Assembly (NCBI GenBank): GCA_910587465.1
Contig: CAJUMS010000067.1
Location: forward strand, 1-14,722
Reading direction: 5' to 3'
Length of the DNA stretch: 14,722 nt
From: an uncultured Oscillospiraceae bacterium
GTDB lineage: Bacteria; Bacillota; Clostridia; Oscillospirales; Ruminococcaceae
In this document: piece after piece, positions 1 to 5,555 of the stretch
Position numbering within the stretch: the first letter of the stretch is position 1
Layout: every line of letters starts with the position of its first letter
The notes under the pieces: model-generated
What the model was told of the DNA's origin: nothing
Database searches by the model: none
Seen by the model: the letters and a program-made list of their open reading frames with translations, nothing else
Program-made: the position numbers and the translations under genes

Positions 1-49
1 GGGTTGTTATCCAAAGCTGAAGGTATGGAAACATACACCCGCTTAATAT

Positions 50-79
50 ATTATACCAAATTCTTACACCTGTTGTAAA
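50..79 (-). promoter_or_regulatory. Putative outward-facing sigma-A promoter
   Basis: Read on the minus strand, TTTACA (74-79) is followed after 18 bp by a consensus TATAAT (50-55). This would transcribe leftwards out of the window, divergent from the phosphoesterase gene. A small inverted repeat (GTATG-gaaa-CATAC, 23-36) lies just downstream and could be an operator or leader hairpin. The gene it would serve is not in view, so the call rests on the hexamers alone. Confidence 0.4.
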
Positions 80-102
80 GAGGTTTTTTAAAATTGTAAG
101 AT
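73..102 (+). promoter_or_regulatory. Weak candidate promoter for the phosphoesterase unit
   Basis: TTGTAA (73-78) and TAAGAT (97-102), spaced 18 bp, are the best plus-strand hexamers upstream of the gene starting at 154. They overlap the minus-strand promoter at 50-79. The match is modest, and the AT-rich surroundings offer other possibilities. Confidence 0.25.
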
Positions 103-153
103 TTTTGTAATATTTGGCAGAATTTTTTAACTGCCGATAATCGGAGGGATCGA

Positions 154-846
154 ATGATTTACATAACGGGCGATGTTCACGCGGACTTCTCGCGGTTCAA
201 AAATCCCGCGCTGAAAAAGCTGAAAAAGCAGGACGCGCTGATAATCTGCGGCGACTTCGGGTTTATATGGGACGGCAGTCCCAAGGAGCGCAAGCTGCTG
301 AAGAAGATCGGAAAGCTGCCGTATAACGTGCTGTTCGTAGAGGGTACTCACGAGAATTACGACCTGCTCGAGCAATACGAGGTGAGCGAGTGGTGCGGCG
401 GAAAGACACGTCTTATCAGCGGCAGACTGCGGCAGCTTATGCGCGGACAGGTATTCGAGATCGCGGAAAAGACGGTGTTCGCGTTCGGCGGCGGACAGAC
501 CGAGGACATCTACGAGCTGACCGAAGGCTCCAACTGGTGGGCACGCGAGATACCTTGCGGGGAGGAGCTTGCCGAGGGGCTTGAAAACCTCGAGCGCGCG
601 GGCAATAAGGTGGACTTTGTGGTCACCTACGAGCCGCCCTCTAAGATGCAGGACTTTCTGCTCGGCGACGGTGATCGCAATCACATTAACACCTACCTCA
701 GCGAGATATATGAAAAGATTGAGTTCAAGTCGTGGTTTTTCGGCAAGCTGCACATGAACAAGCTCATACCGCCGAAGTACTACGCTGTTTACGACGGTAT
801 TGTCACCGCCGATAACACCAAAATAACAAAAAAGAAAGAAAAATAA
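154..846 (+). CDS. Calcineurin-like metallophosphoesterase, divergent active site
   Basis: This 230-residue cytosolic protein, without signal peptide or membrane segment, has the calcineurin-like fold signature. Motif I is GDVHAD (residues 6-11), motif II is GDFG (33-36) and motif III is GTHEN (64-68). A late block follows at FFGKLH (195-200), then a C-terminal Lys-rich tail. The family usually hydrolyses phosphoesters with a two-metal centre; the substrate cannot be inferred here. Compared with the usual pattern (GNHE, then TH, then GHxH), three ligand positions differ: Asn to Thr at 65, His to Tyr at 159 and His to Lys at 198. Asp7, His9, Asp34, His66 and His200 remain. The start is supported by GGAGGG six bases upstream of ATG. 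The PC4/YdbC-like gene follows 26 bp downstream, so the two probably share a transcript. Family assignment is secure; enzymatic activity is doubtful. Confidence 0.85.
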   Translation: MIYITGDVHADFSRFKNPALKKLKKQDALIICGDFGFIWDGSPKERKLLKKIGKLPYNVLFVEGTHENYDLLEQYEVSEWCGGKTRLISGRLRQLMRGQVFEIAEKTVFAFGGGQTEDIYELTEGSNWWAREIPCGEELAEGLENLERAGNKVDFVVTYEPPSKMQDFLLGDGDRNHINTYLSEIYEKIEFKSWFFGKLHMNKLIPPKYYAVYDGIVTADNTKITKKKEK

Positions 847-872
847 CCAACAGAAGAAAAGGAGAAATCACA

Positions 873-1112
873 ATGGCTGAAATTACATTTGAGATCACCA
901 AGGAGCTTGGAGTTATCTCCGAGACCGCAAAGGGCTGGACGCGCGAGCTGAACATGGTAAGCTGGAACGACCGCGAGCCAAAGTTCGATATACGCGACTG
1001 GTCTCCCGACCACACCCGTATGAGCAAGGGCGTCTCCCTCACCGAAGAGGAGATGCAGAAGCTCGTTGAGTTGTTCAACTCCCGTGACGAAGAGGACAGC
1101 TTTGAGGAATAA
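873..1112 (+). CDS. PC4/YdbC-like single-stranded nucleic-acid-binding protein
   Basis: This 79-residue protein resembles the YdbC family of bacterial PC4-type (transcriptional coactivator p15) proteins. The visible pattern is an N-terminal strand-rich half, with a GVISE turn and a 'GWTRELNMVSWNDREPKFDIR' -type stretch spread over residues 13-41. The motif KGVSLT follows at about residues 52-57, then a C-terminal helix. Family members bind single-stranded DNA as dimers; the role in vivo is poorly defined. AAAAGGAG eight bases before the ATG is a good ribosome binding site. The gene is the last in its unit and ends about 80 bp before a strong terminator. The protein is acidic at both ends, including a DEEDSFEE tail. 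Family assignment is by recall of the motif, not by search. Confidence 0.75.
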   Translation: MAEITFEITKELGVISETAKGWTRELNMVSWNDREPKFDIRDWSPDHTRMSKGVSLTEEEMQKLVELFNSRDEEDSFEE

Positions 1113-1194
1113 GCTGCAGGCTGTCACATTCAATGCTGTTTTGAGGGTATGACGTTATTCTGTGTACGGCTAAAAAACATCCTTTAATCAACAA

Positions 1195-1226
1195 AAAACG
1201 CGGTTCATTTCGAGCCGCGTTTTGTT
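1195..1226 (+). terminator. Rho-independent terminator after the PC4-like gene
   Basis: Twelve base pairs (1195-1206 with 1212-1223, one G-T wobble) close a five-base loop. The GC core CGCGG/CCGCG is flanked by an A-run on the left and a T-run on the right. It ends the phosphoesterase/PC4 unit and, because of the left A-run, could also work for minus-strand transcripts. Confidence 0.9.
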
Positions 1227-1568
1227 ATTCCACATGGTTTGATTTGTTTCCTGCAGGCAGAGGTCTGAGAACGGTGATCGGTGAAAACAATGCTGTGACG
1301 TAAATCGTGACGTTAGCGAAGCTGTCGTGAGATGTCAGTGAGATCATTTTGTGATATTGACGTGGCGATACCGATATGTTACCGAGACCTTGCCGATTTA
1401 TTATGTATGTGTTTTTGCGGTGTGAGCGTGATGTTGATGTGAATTAACTTAAAAGTCCGTGAAATATTAGCTTGATGATGTTAAATTTATGATAACGCGC
1501 TTTCGTGACGTAAGCGGGATGATACGCCGCCCCGTCCTCACACCTCTGCGTGCAGGAGACTGAAGTTT
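1227..1568. other. Gene-free stretch with short direct repeats
   Basis: No credible coding region was found on either strand: possible short frames lack a ribosome binding site. The stretch contains GTGACGT at 1295-1301, 1307-1313 and 1505-1511. The last two extend to a 13-base near-repeat, CGTGACGT(T/A)AGCG, at 1306-1318 and 1504-1516. It also holds the left copy of a 13-bp direct repeat at 1438-1450. It could be decayed coding sequence or the 3' untranslated region of the small peptide gene on the minus strand; neither can be shown. Confidence 0.5.
1438..1450. repeat. Left copy of 13-bp direct repeat TGTGAATTAACTT
   Basis: This is identical to 1928-1940. The two copies are 490 bp apart and bracket the small secreted-peptide gene with its promoter and phased boxes. 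On the minus strand the repeat reads AAGTTAATTCACA and supplies a TAA stop in both locations. Confidence 0.7.
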
Positions 1569-1700
1569 TTAAAGATCCGTAATCCCCGAACTTACGCTCG
1601 CTGTCTCGGGAACCTCCTTCGAAAGGTTTGTCATGTCCGCGCTTGCGAACAGCGTAACTACGAGAACCGCCGCTGCGAATACTGCTGCAAATTTTTTCAT
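1569..1700 (-). CDS. Small secreted peptide of unknown function
   Basis: A 43-codon frame begins with a textbook signal peptide: Met-Lys-Lys, then a hydrophobic run of about 15 residues (FAAVFAAAVLVVTLF), then Ala-Ser-Ala at 19-21 as the likely cleavage site. The predicted mature part is only about 22 residues, slightly acidic, without Cys, ending GITDL. The start is well supported by GGGGGA eight bases before ATG. It has its own promoter (1798-1826) abutting an array of TTACAA boxes, and a leader with a 12-bp inverted repeat. I do not recognise the family. It could be a secreted signalling or immunity-type peptide, or the surviving 5' end of a larger secreted protein gene. The strong expression signals favour a real product. 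A longer frame in another phase (1444-1809) ignores this ribosome binding site and is not preferred. Confidence 0.6.
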   Translation of the reverse strand: MKKFAAVFAAAVLVVTLFASADMTNLSKEVPETASVSSGITDL

Positions 1701-1734
1701 GATATATTCCCCCTGTTATAATGTTGTCTTGGGT

Positions 1735-1775
1735 CTCCGATAAGCCGCTGACCGGCTGGTGAGGGCTTATCGGAG
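1735..1775 (-). promoter_or_regulatory. 12-bp inverted repeat in the leader of the small secreted-peptide gene
   Basis: CTCCGATAAGCC (1735-1746) and its exact complement (1764-1775) flank a 17-base loop. It lies between the -10 box and the start codon, in the transcribed leader. It is not followed by a T-run in the direction of transcription, so it looks like a leader stem-loop or dyad operator rather than a terminator. I do not match it to a known riboswitch class. Confidence 0.6.
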
Positions 1776-1797
1776 CTCCGCTTTTTCTTATGCTCTT

Positions 1798-1826
1798 ATT
1801 GTAACACATATTTTTGCCGAAATCAA
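1798..1826 (-). promoter_or_regulatory. Sigma-A promoter of the small secreted-peptide gene
   Basis: On the minus strand, TTGATT (1821-1826) and TACAAT (1798-1803) are separated by exactly 17 bp. Transcription would start near 1791, giving a leader of about 90 bases. The -35 box abuts the first of the phased TTACAA/CTACAA boxes at 1827, the placement expected for an activator that touches RNA polymerase. Confidence 0.7.
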
Positions 1827-1885
1827 CTACAAAATGGTTACAATTTGGTTACAATTTGGTTACAAATTATTACAAAAGGTTACAA
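1827..1885. promoter_or_regulatory. Array of six helically phased TTACAA boxes
   Basis: TTACAA occurs at 1838, 1849, 1860, 1870 and 1880, with a degenerate CTACAA at 1827. Spacings are 11, 11, 11, 10 and 10 bp, about one helical turn each. The central three copies share the longer GGTTACAA core, as does the last. On the minus strand the repeat reads TTGTAACC, immediately upstream of the -35 box. Direct repeats with 10-11 bp periodicity are typical of OmpR/PhoB-family and some LytTR response-regulator sites; the identity of the factor is inferred only to that level. Confidence 0.65.
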
Positions 1886-1927
1886 AATATAGGGAAACGG
1901 CAATTACATTCGCACAATTTGTTGTAG

Positions 1928-1940
1928 TGTGAATTAACTT
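1928..1940. repeat. Right copy of 13-bp direct repeat TGTGAATTAACTT
   Basis: This is identical to 1438-1450. It overlaps the stop codon of the gene fragment ending at 1934, so the fragment's 3' end and the left copy share sequence. Confidence 0.7.
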
Positions 1941-2251
1941 GCCTCAGTGGGGTCGTCGAACATTTTGCCGTCGTGCGACGAATAGTCGGCGAGCGTGCAA
2001 GTCTCGTAAATTTTCCATTCGCCGTCGATGTATCGGAACTCGTTGTTTATCTCCGGGATGAGATAGTCTGCTTTCTTTTCGGGGCCGTATACAAGGTCGG
2101 CGGGGTCACCGAGGGTGTTGAACGGAACATAATAATTTTTCGTGGTGAACTTTACGGTTTCGGAGCCGTTTTCCACAAGCTCATATTCCGTATGTACAAG
2201 GGTTATAGGACATCCCGCCGAAACTCTGTTACAGTAAAGCTGACCGTACAA
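1934..2251 (-). CDS. Hypothetical protein, probably a 5'-truncated remnant
   Basis: A 105-residue frame has protein-like composition: alternating hydrophobic/polar strands, the block NNEFRYIDGEWKIYE near residues 69-83, and an acidic tail. I do not recognise the family. No ATG start exists. The frame opens just after TAA at 2258-2260, and the only plausible start is TTG at 2249-2251, nine bases after GGGGGA. That GGGGGA is one arm of the large hairpin that ends the feo operon. No signal peptide or N-terminal domain start is visible, so the sequence reads like the C-terminal part of a longer, perhaps secreted, protein that lost its 5' end. Translation by feo readthrough is possible but unsupported. 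Confidence 0.45.
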   Translation of the reverse strand: MYGQLYCNRVSAGCPITLVHTEYELVENGSETVKFTTKNYYVPFNTLGDPADLVYGPEKKADYLIPEINNEFRYIDGEWKIYETCTLADYSSHDGKMFDDPTEAS

Positions 2252-2294
2252 TAATGATTATCCCCCTCATTACAAGGGGGATAATCATTATTTT
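2250..2294 (-). terminator. Terminator of the feo operon
   Basis: A perfect 18-bp inverted repeat (2250-2267 with 2275-2292) encloses a seven-base loop, with CCCCC/GGGGG at the top and an AT-rich base. The stop codon of the Cys-rich peptide gene (TAA at 2288-2290) lies inside the right arm, so transcription would stop immediately after the operon. Confidence 0.85.
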
Positions 2295-2491
2295 GTATTA
2301 CTATTTTGGAGGGAACTCTTATTTTTGTCCTGCGCGTGGTGACAGCAGCCGCAGTGAGCGCAGTCGCCGCCGCAGGAGCTTTTGCCAGCGCGTTTGTCCT
2401 TGACGGCGTTCACGATTATAAGTGCGACCACCGCCAACACTCCCGCGCCAACCAGTATCGAACCCCAATAATGCTGTATAAATTCAGTCAT
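2288..2491 (-). CDS. FeoB-associated Cys-rich membrane protein
   Basis: This 67-residue protein has one N-terminal transmembrane helix (about residues 11-28) followed by a Lys-rich turn. A compact Cys/His cluster, CGGDCAHCGCCHH, occupies residues 40-52. This matches the small FeoB-associated Cys-rich membrane proteins found downstream of feoB in Firmicutes, thought to assist or regulate ferrous iron transport, possibly in place of FeoC. The gene starts 11 bp after the feoB stop and is the last gene of the operon. CGAGGTGG upstream of ATG serves as ribosome binding site. The exact function is unproven. Confidence 0.85.
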   Translation of the reverse strand: MTEFIQHYWGSILVGAGVLAVVALIIVNAVKDKRAGKSSCGGDCAHCGCCHHAQDKNKSSLQNSNTK

Positions 2492-2502
2492 ATTCCACCT
2501 CG

Positions 2503-4914
2503 TTAAACCTTGATCTTCTTTTCGAGTTTGCTGCTTTCCTTGTGGGGTCTCACGAGCATAAAGATCATAAACGCCAATACAAGTGCCGCGAAGATAAGTC
2601 CGATAACACTGACATTACCCGTAAACAGACTACCAAACTGATAGATAATCAGCGATACCGCATACGCAAATCCGCATTGATAGCCGATCGCGAACCATGT
2701 CCACTTTGCGCTGTTCATCTCTCGGCGGATAGCTCCGATAGCCGCGAAGCAGGGCGCGCACAGCAGATTGAACACCAGCAACGAATAACCCGCAAGCGCG
2801 GTCATAGCCACAAAGTCAAGCACTCCGAATACGCCGACTACCTCTTCTTTCGCTACCAATCCCATTATCGTAGCGACCGCCGCGGTAGGCTCGCCGAAGC
2901 CGAGCGGTGCAAATATCCAGCAGATAGCCGCGCCGATCTTGCCAAGAACAGTATCCGCAAGCTCAAGCTCCGTACCGAAGCCGAATGAACCGCCGCCAGC
3001 CCAGCCGAACGAGCTGCCCGCCCAGATAATTATCGAGGACAGCAAAATAATCGTGCCCGCCTTCTTGATAAACGACCAGCCGCGTTCCCACATGGAGCGC
3101 ATTACGTTGCCGAATGTCGGCAGATGATACGCGGGAAGCTCCATTACAAACGGCGCGGGGTCGCCCGAGAACATTTTCGTCTTTTTCAGCATGATACCCG
3201 AAACGATTATAGCAGCGATACCTATAAAGTACGCAGAGGGCGCTACCCACCACGCCCCGCCGAACAGTGCCGCCGTGATGAGCGCTATTATCGGCAGCTT
3301 TGCACCGCACGGGATAAATGTTGTTGTCATGATAGTCATACGGCGGTCGCGCTCGTTCTCAATGGTGCGCGACGCCATGATTCCCGGAACGCCGCAGCCC
3401 GTACCTATCAGCATGGGGATAAAGCTCTTTCCCGACAGTCCGAAGCGGCGGAAGATCCTGTCCATAACGAACGCGATACGCGCCATATATCCGCATGCCT
3501 CCAGAAACGCCAAGAAGATAAACAGCACCAGCATCTGCGGAACAAATCCCAGAACCGCGCCCACGCCCGCTACGATACCGTCCAGAATAAGCGACTTCAG
3601 CCATTCAACGCAGTTTATGCTGTCCAGACCCGTTTCGATAAGCACGGGGATACCGGGAACCCATATGCCGTAGTTTGCGGGGTCTATCTCGTCGCCGATA
3701 GCTTCGAGCGGCTCGTCGACCATAGCCGAGATATCGAAGCCCTGCTCGGTCAACTCCGCGCCGTAAGAACCGTATGCTTCGTCAAAGTCGCCGAAGCAGC
3801 CGTCCTCAATAGCGCCAATAATGTCCTCAGCGCCGATAACATTCGCGTCGACAGCACGTTGAACCGTCACGGCAAAGTCCTCGGTGAATATGTTCTCGGC
3901 TGCGAAATCGTCCTGTGCCGCTTCGTAGCCGCTTGTTCCGATACCGAACAGATGCCAGCCGTCACCAAAAAGTCCGTCGTTAGTCCAATCGGTGAGCAGC
4001 GTACCAACACTCGTTACCGAAACATAATACACGATGACCATAACCAGCGCGAATATCGGCAGCGCCAGCCAGCGGTTGGTAACAACGCGGTCTATCTTAT
4101 CGGAAACGGTAGCCGCGCCCTTGTTCTTTTTCTTGTAGCACTCCTTGATGACCTCGGCTATGTAGATATAGCGCTCGTTGGTGATTATGCTTTCCGCGTC
4201 GTCGTCCATTTCGGTCTCGCAAGCCTTGATGTCTTCCTCGATATGCCTCATTGTATCGGCAGGGATATTCAGCGCTTTGAGAACCTTTTCGTCGCGCTCG
4301 AATATTTTTATCGCGAACCAGCGTTGCTGCTCGGCGGGCTTGTCGTGCAAAAACGCCTCCTCGATATGCGCAAGCGCGTGTTCAACGCTGCCGCGGAAGC
4401 TGTGTTGCGGAATGACCGGCTTTGCGGACTGCGCTGCCTCAACCGCCGCTTTCGCCGCCTCGGAAATGCCCGTGCCTTTAAGCGCCGATATCTCGCAGAC
4501 CCTGCAGCCGAGCCGTGCCGAAAGCTGTTCGAGGTTTATTCTGTCGCCGTTCTTGTTCACGACATCAATCATATTTATTGCGACCACCATGGGAATACCA
4601 AGCTCTGCGAGCTGTGTTGTCAGGTAGAGATTGCGTTCGAGATTTGTGCCATCGATAATGTTCAATATCGCGTTCGGGCGTTCGTTGATAAGATAATTTC
4701 TCGCGACTACCTCTTCAAGTGTGTACGGCGACAGTGAGTAAATTCCGGGCAAGTCTGTAATGGTAACGTTCTTATTGCCCTTAAGCCTGCCCTCCTTCTT
4801 TTCCACGGTAACGCCCGGCCAGTTCCCGACAAATTGATTTGACCCTGTAAGCGCGTTGAAAAGCGTAGTCTTGCCCGCGTTGGGGTTGCCGGCAAGCGCT
4901 ATTTTTATCTCCAT
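2503..4914 (-). CDS. feoB: Ferrous iron transporter B
   Basis: FeoB is a GTPase-coupled inner-membrane importer of Fe(II). The 803-residue protein begins with a G domain: G1 GNPNAGKT at 9-16, G2 Thr36, G3 DLPG 54-57, G4 NMID 114-117, G5 SALKG 143-147. A helical GDI-like segment follows, then the membrane domain from about 283. Conserved FeoB gate segments are visible at GFVPQML (456-462), GTGCGVPGIMASRTI (504-518) and FIPCGAKLP (533-541). An unusual acidic insert of about 100 residues (roughly 309-415) sits between the first membrane helix and the rest, making the protein longer than most Firmicutes FeoBs. The ATG at 4914 is chosen because AAAGGAG lies nine bases upstream; an in-frame TTG at 4932 would place that site inside the gene. 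The gene follows two feoA genes and precedes the Cys-rich peptide. Confidence 0.97.
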   Translation of the reverse strand: MEIKIALAGNPNAGKTTLFNALTGSNQFVGNWPGVTVEKKEGRLKGNKNVTITDLPGIYSLSPYTLEEVVARNYLINERPNAILNIIDGTNLERNLYLTTQLAELGIPMVVAINMIDVVNKNGDRINLEQLSARLGCRVCEISALKGTGISEAAKAAVEAAQSAKPVIPQHSFRGSVEHALAHIEEAFLHDKPAEQQRWFAIKIFERDEKVLKALNIPADTMRHIEEDIKACETEMDDDAESIITNERYIYIAEVIKECYKKKNKGAATVSDKIDRVVTNRWLALPIFALVMVIVYYVSVTSVGTLLTDWTNDGLFGDGWHLFGIGTSGYEAAQDDFAAENIFTEDFAVTVQRAVDANVIGAEDIIGAIEDGCFGDFDEAYGSYGAELTEQGFDISAMVDEPLEAIGDEIDPANYGIWVPGIPVLIETGLDSINCVEWLKSLILDGIVAGVGAVLGFVPQMLVLFIFLAFLEACGYMARIAFVMDRIFRRFGLSGKSFIPMLIGTGCGVPGIMASRTIENERDRRMTIMTTTFIPCGAKLPIIALITAALFGGAWWVAPSAYFIGIAAIIVSGIMLKKTKMFSGDPAPFVMELPAYHLPTFGNVMRSMWERGWSFIKKAGTIILLSSIIIWAGSSFGWAGGGSFGFGTELELADTVLGKIGAAICWIFAPLGFGEPTAAVATIMGLVAKEEVVGVFGVLDFVAMTALAGYSLLVFNLLCAPCFAAIGAIRREMNSAKWTWFAIGYQCGFAYAVSLIIYQFGSLFTGNVSVIGLIFAALVLAFMIFMLVRPHKESSKLEKKIKV

Positions 4915-4947
4915 TTGAATTTCTCCTTTCAATGCTTGTTAATCTGA

Positions 4948-4972
4948 ACTAACCATATTAGTCAATCCTAAC
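4948..4972. promoter_or_regulatory. Possible internal DtxR-type half-palindromes between feoA and feoB
   Basis: TTAG-N6-CTAA lies at 4958-4971, overlapping ACTAA-ccata-TTAGT at 4948-4962. Both resemble the stronger operators at 5466-5520 in core and, for the first, in spacing. A weak minus-strand promoter (TTGACT at 4960-4965, poor -10) may coincide. This suggests separate metal control of feoB, but the arms are short. Confidence 0.4.
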
Positions 4973-4998
4973 ACAAACCGATTATTTTTGCGAAAAGG

Positions 4999-5217
4999 TC
5001 ATATCTCGACCATTTCCGCATCCTGCTTTCTGAGCGACAGCTCATAGCCGCGCACTGTGACCTCTATCGGGTCTCCGAGCGGCGCGACCTTGCGGACATA
5101 TACTTCCGTACCCTTTGTAATGCCCATGTCCATGATTCTGCGCTTGACCGCGCCCTCTCCGTTCAGCTTCTTCACCGTGACAGTCTCGCCGATTTTAGCG
5201 CTGCGTAATGTTGCCAT
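4999..5217 (-). CDS. feoA: FeoA-family SH3-like protein (downstream copy)
   Basis: This 72-residue FeoA-domain protein is a small SH3-like beta-barrel thought to bind the FeoB cytosolic domain and support Fe(II) uptake. Visible hallmarks are the GETVTVKKL opening strand, the RRIMDMGI helix, the 'GTEVYVRKVAPLGDP' strand-turn (residues about 36-50) and the closing 'VRGYELSLRKQDAEMVEI' pattern seen in FeoA. GGGAGG precedes the ATG by seven bases. It is the second of two adjacent feoA genes, 18 bp after the first, with feoB 84 bp downstream beyond an operator-like sequence. Confidence 0.93.
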   Translation of the reverse strand: MATLRSAKIGETVTVKKLNGEGAVKRRIMDMGITKGTEVYVRKVAPLGDPIEVTVRGYELSLRKQDAEMVEI

Positions 5218-5235
5218 AGATTTTCCTCCCGTTCT

Positions 5236-5448
5236 TTATACCATAATTCTCTGCGCCATTTCCTTTGATACGGCGACGCGCGCTTCCTTGACGTTAACGA
5301 TAACGTTTCCGCCAAGCTCGTTGACGATCTTCACCGAGCCGCCGACTACAAACCCCAATCCCTCCAGAAACTTTTTGGTCTCGGGATTTCCGCCGATTTT
5401 TTTTATCATACGTTCCTCGCCCGTATCCGCCAATGTAAGCGGCATCAT
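5236..5448 (-). CDS. feoA: FeoA-family SH3-like protein (upstream copy)
   Basis: This 70-residue protein is a divergent FeoA-domain paralogue of its neighbour: EERMIKKIGG, then the helix KKFLEGLGFV, the strand GGSVKIVNELGGNVIVNV (residues 36-53) and a C-terminal KEMAQRIMV. It opens the feo operon. GGGAGGGG upstream is followed by two tandem ATG codons; the first (5446-5448) is used here, and starting one codon later is equally possible. Two feoA genes before one feoB occur in various Clostridia. Whether both bind FeoB, or one has another partner, cannot be seen from sequence. Confidence 0.9.
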   Translation of the reverse strand: MMPLTLADTGEERMIKKIGGNPETKKFLEGLGFVVGGSVKIVNELGGNVIVNVKEARVAVSKEMAQRIMV

Positions 5449-5465
5449 AAATTACCCCTCCCGTA

Positions 5466-5487
5466 TTGGTTAGGTATATCTAACCAA
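5466..5487. promoter_or_regulatory. DtxR/MntR-type operator palindrome (distal)
   Basis: TTGGTTAG-gtatat-CTAACCAA is a perfect 8-bp inverted repeat with a six-base spacer. The TTAG/CTAA core matches the general layout of DtxR/IdeR-family iron boxes. It lies in the untranslated leader between the feo transcription start and the first feoA. Iron-dependent repression is inferred from this and the operon content. Confidence 0.75.
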
Positions 5488-5502
5488 AGTGTTGAAAAAT
5501 GC

Positions 5503-5520
5503 GGTTAGGATTTGCTAACC
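5503..5520. promoter_or_regulatory. DtxR/MntR-type operator palindrome (proximal, at +1)
   Basis: GGTTAG-gatttg-CTAACC has 6-bp arms and the same six-base spacer as the distal site, with centres 35 bp apart. It sits at the expected transcription start just downstream of the -10 box, so bound repressor would block initiation. Confidence 0.75.
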
Positions 5521-5526
5521 AAGAAT

Positions 5527-5555
5527 ATAATACCTCACTTTACAAAAAAAGTCAA
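5527..5555 (-). promoter_or_regulatory. Sigma-A promoter of the feo operon
   Basis: On the minus strand TTGACT (5550-5555) and TATTAT (5527-5532) are separated by 17 bp. The predicted start is near 5520, at the edge of the proximal operator. The hexamers are strong, consistent with a promoter that is tightly repressed when iron is sufficient. Confidence 0.85.

Noticed and set aside
1236..1352. Short minus-strand frame of about 38 codons
   Set aside because: It has no ribosome binding site, no promoter and no recognisable motif; it overlaps the GTGACGT repeats.
1444..1809. 121-codon minus-strand frame overlapping the small secreted peptide
   Set aside because: It starts upstream of the promoter's likely transcription start and ignores the GGGGGA site, whereas the 43-codon frame in another phase has a signal peptide and proper initiation signals.
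1827..1885. CRISPR-like or minisatellite repeat
   Set aside because: The unit is only about 11 bp with no spacers of CRISPR length, and its placement against a -35 box argues for protein-binding sites.
3124..4737. Long plus-strand open frame (537 codons) across feoB
   Set aside because: It lies wholly antisense to the secure feoB gene, its translation is Arg/His-rich with no recognisable motif, and no ribosome binding site fits. It is a codon-bias shadow.
4915..4932. TTG start for feoB six codons upstream
   Set aside because: The codons after it contain the AAAGGAG ribosome binding site for the ATG at 4914, and the G-domain family start fits the ATG.
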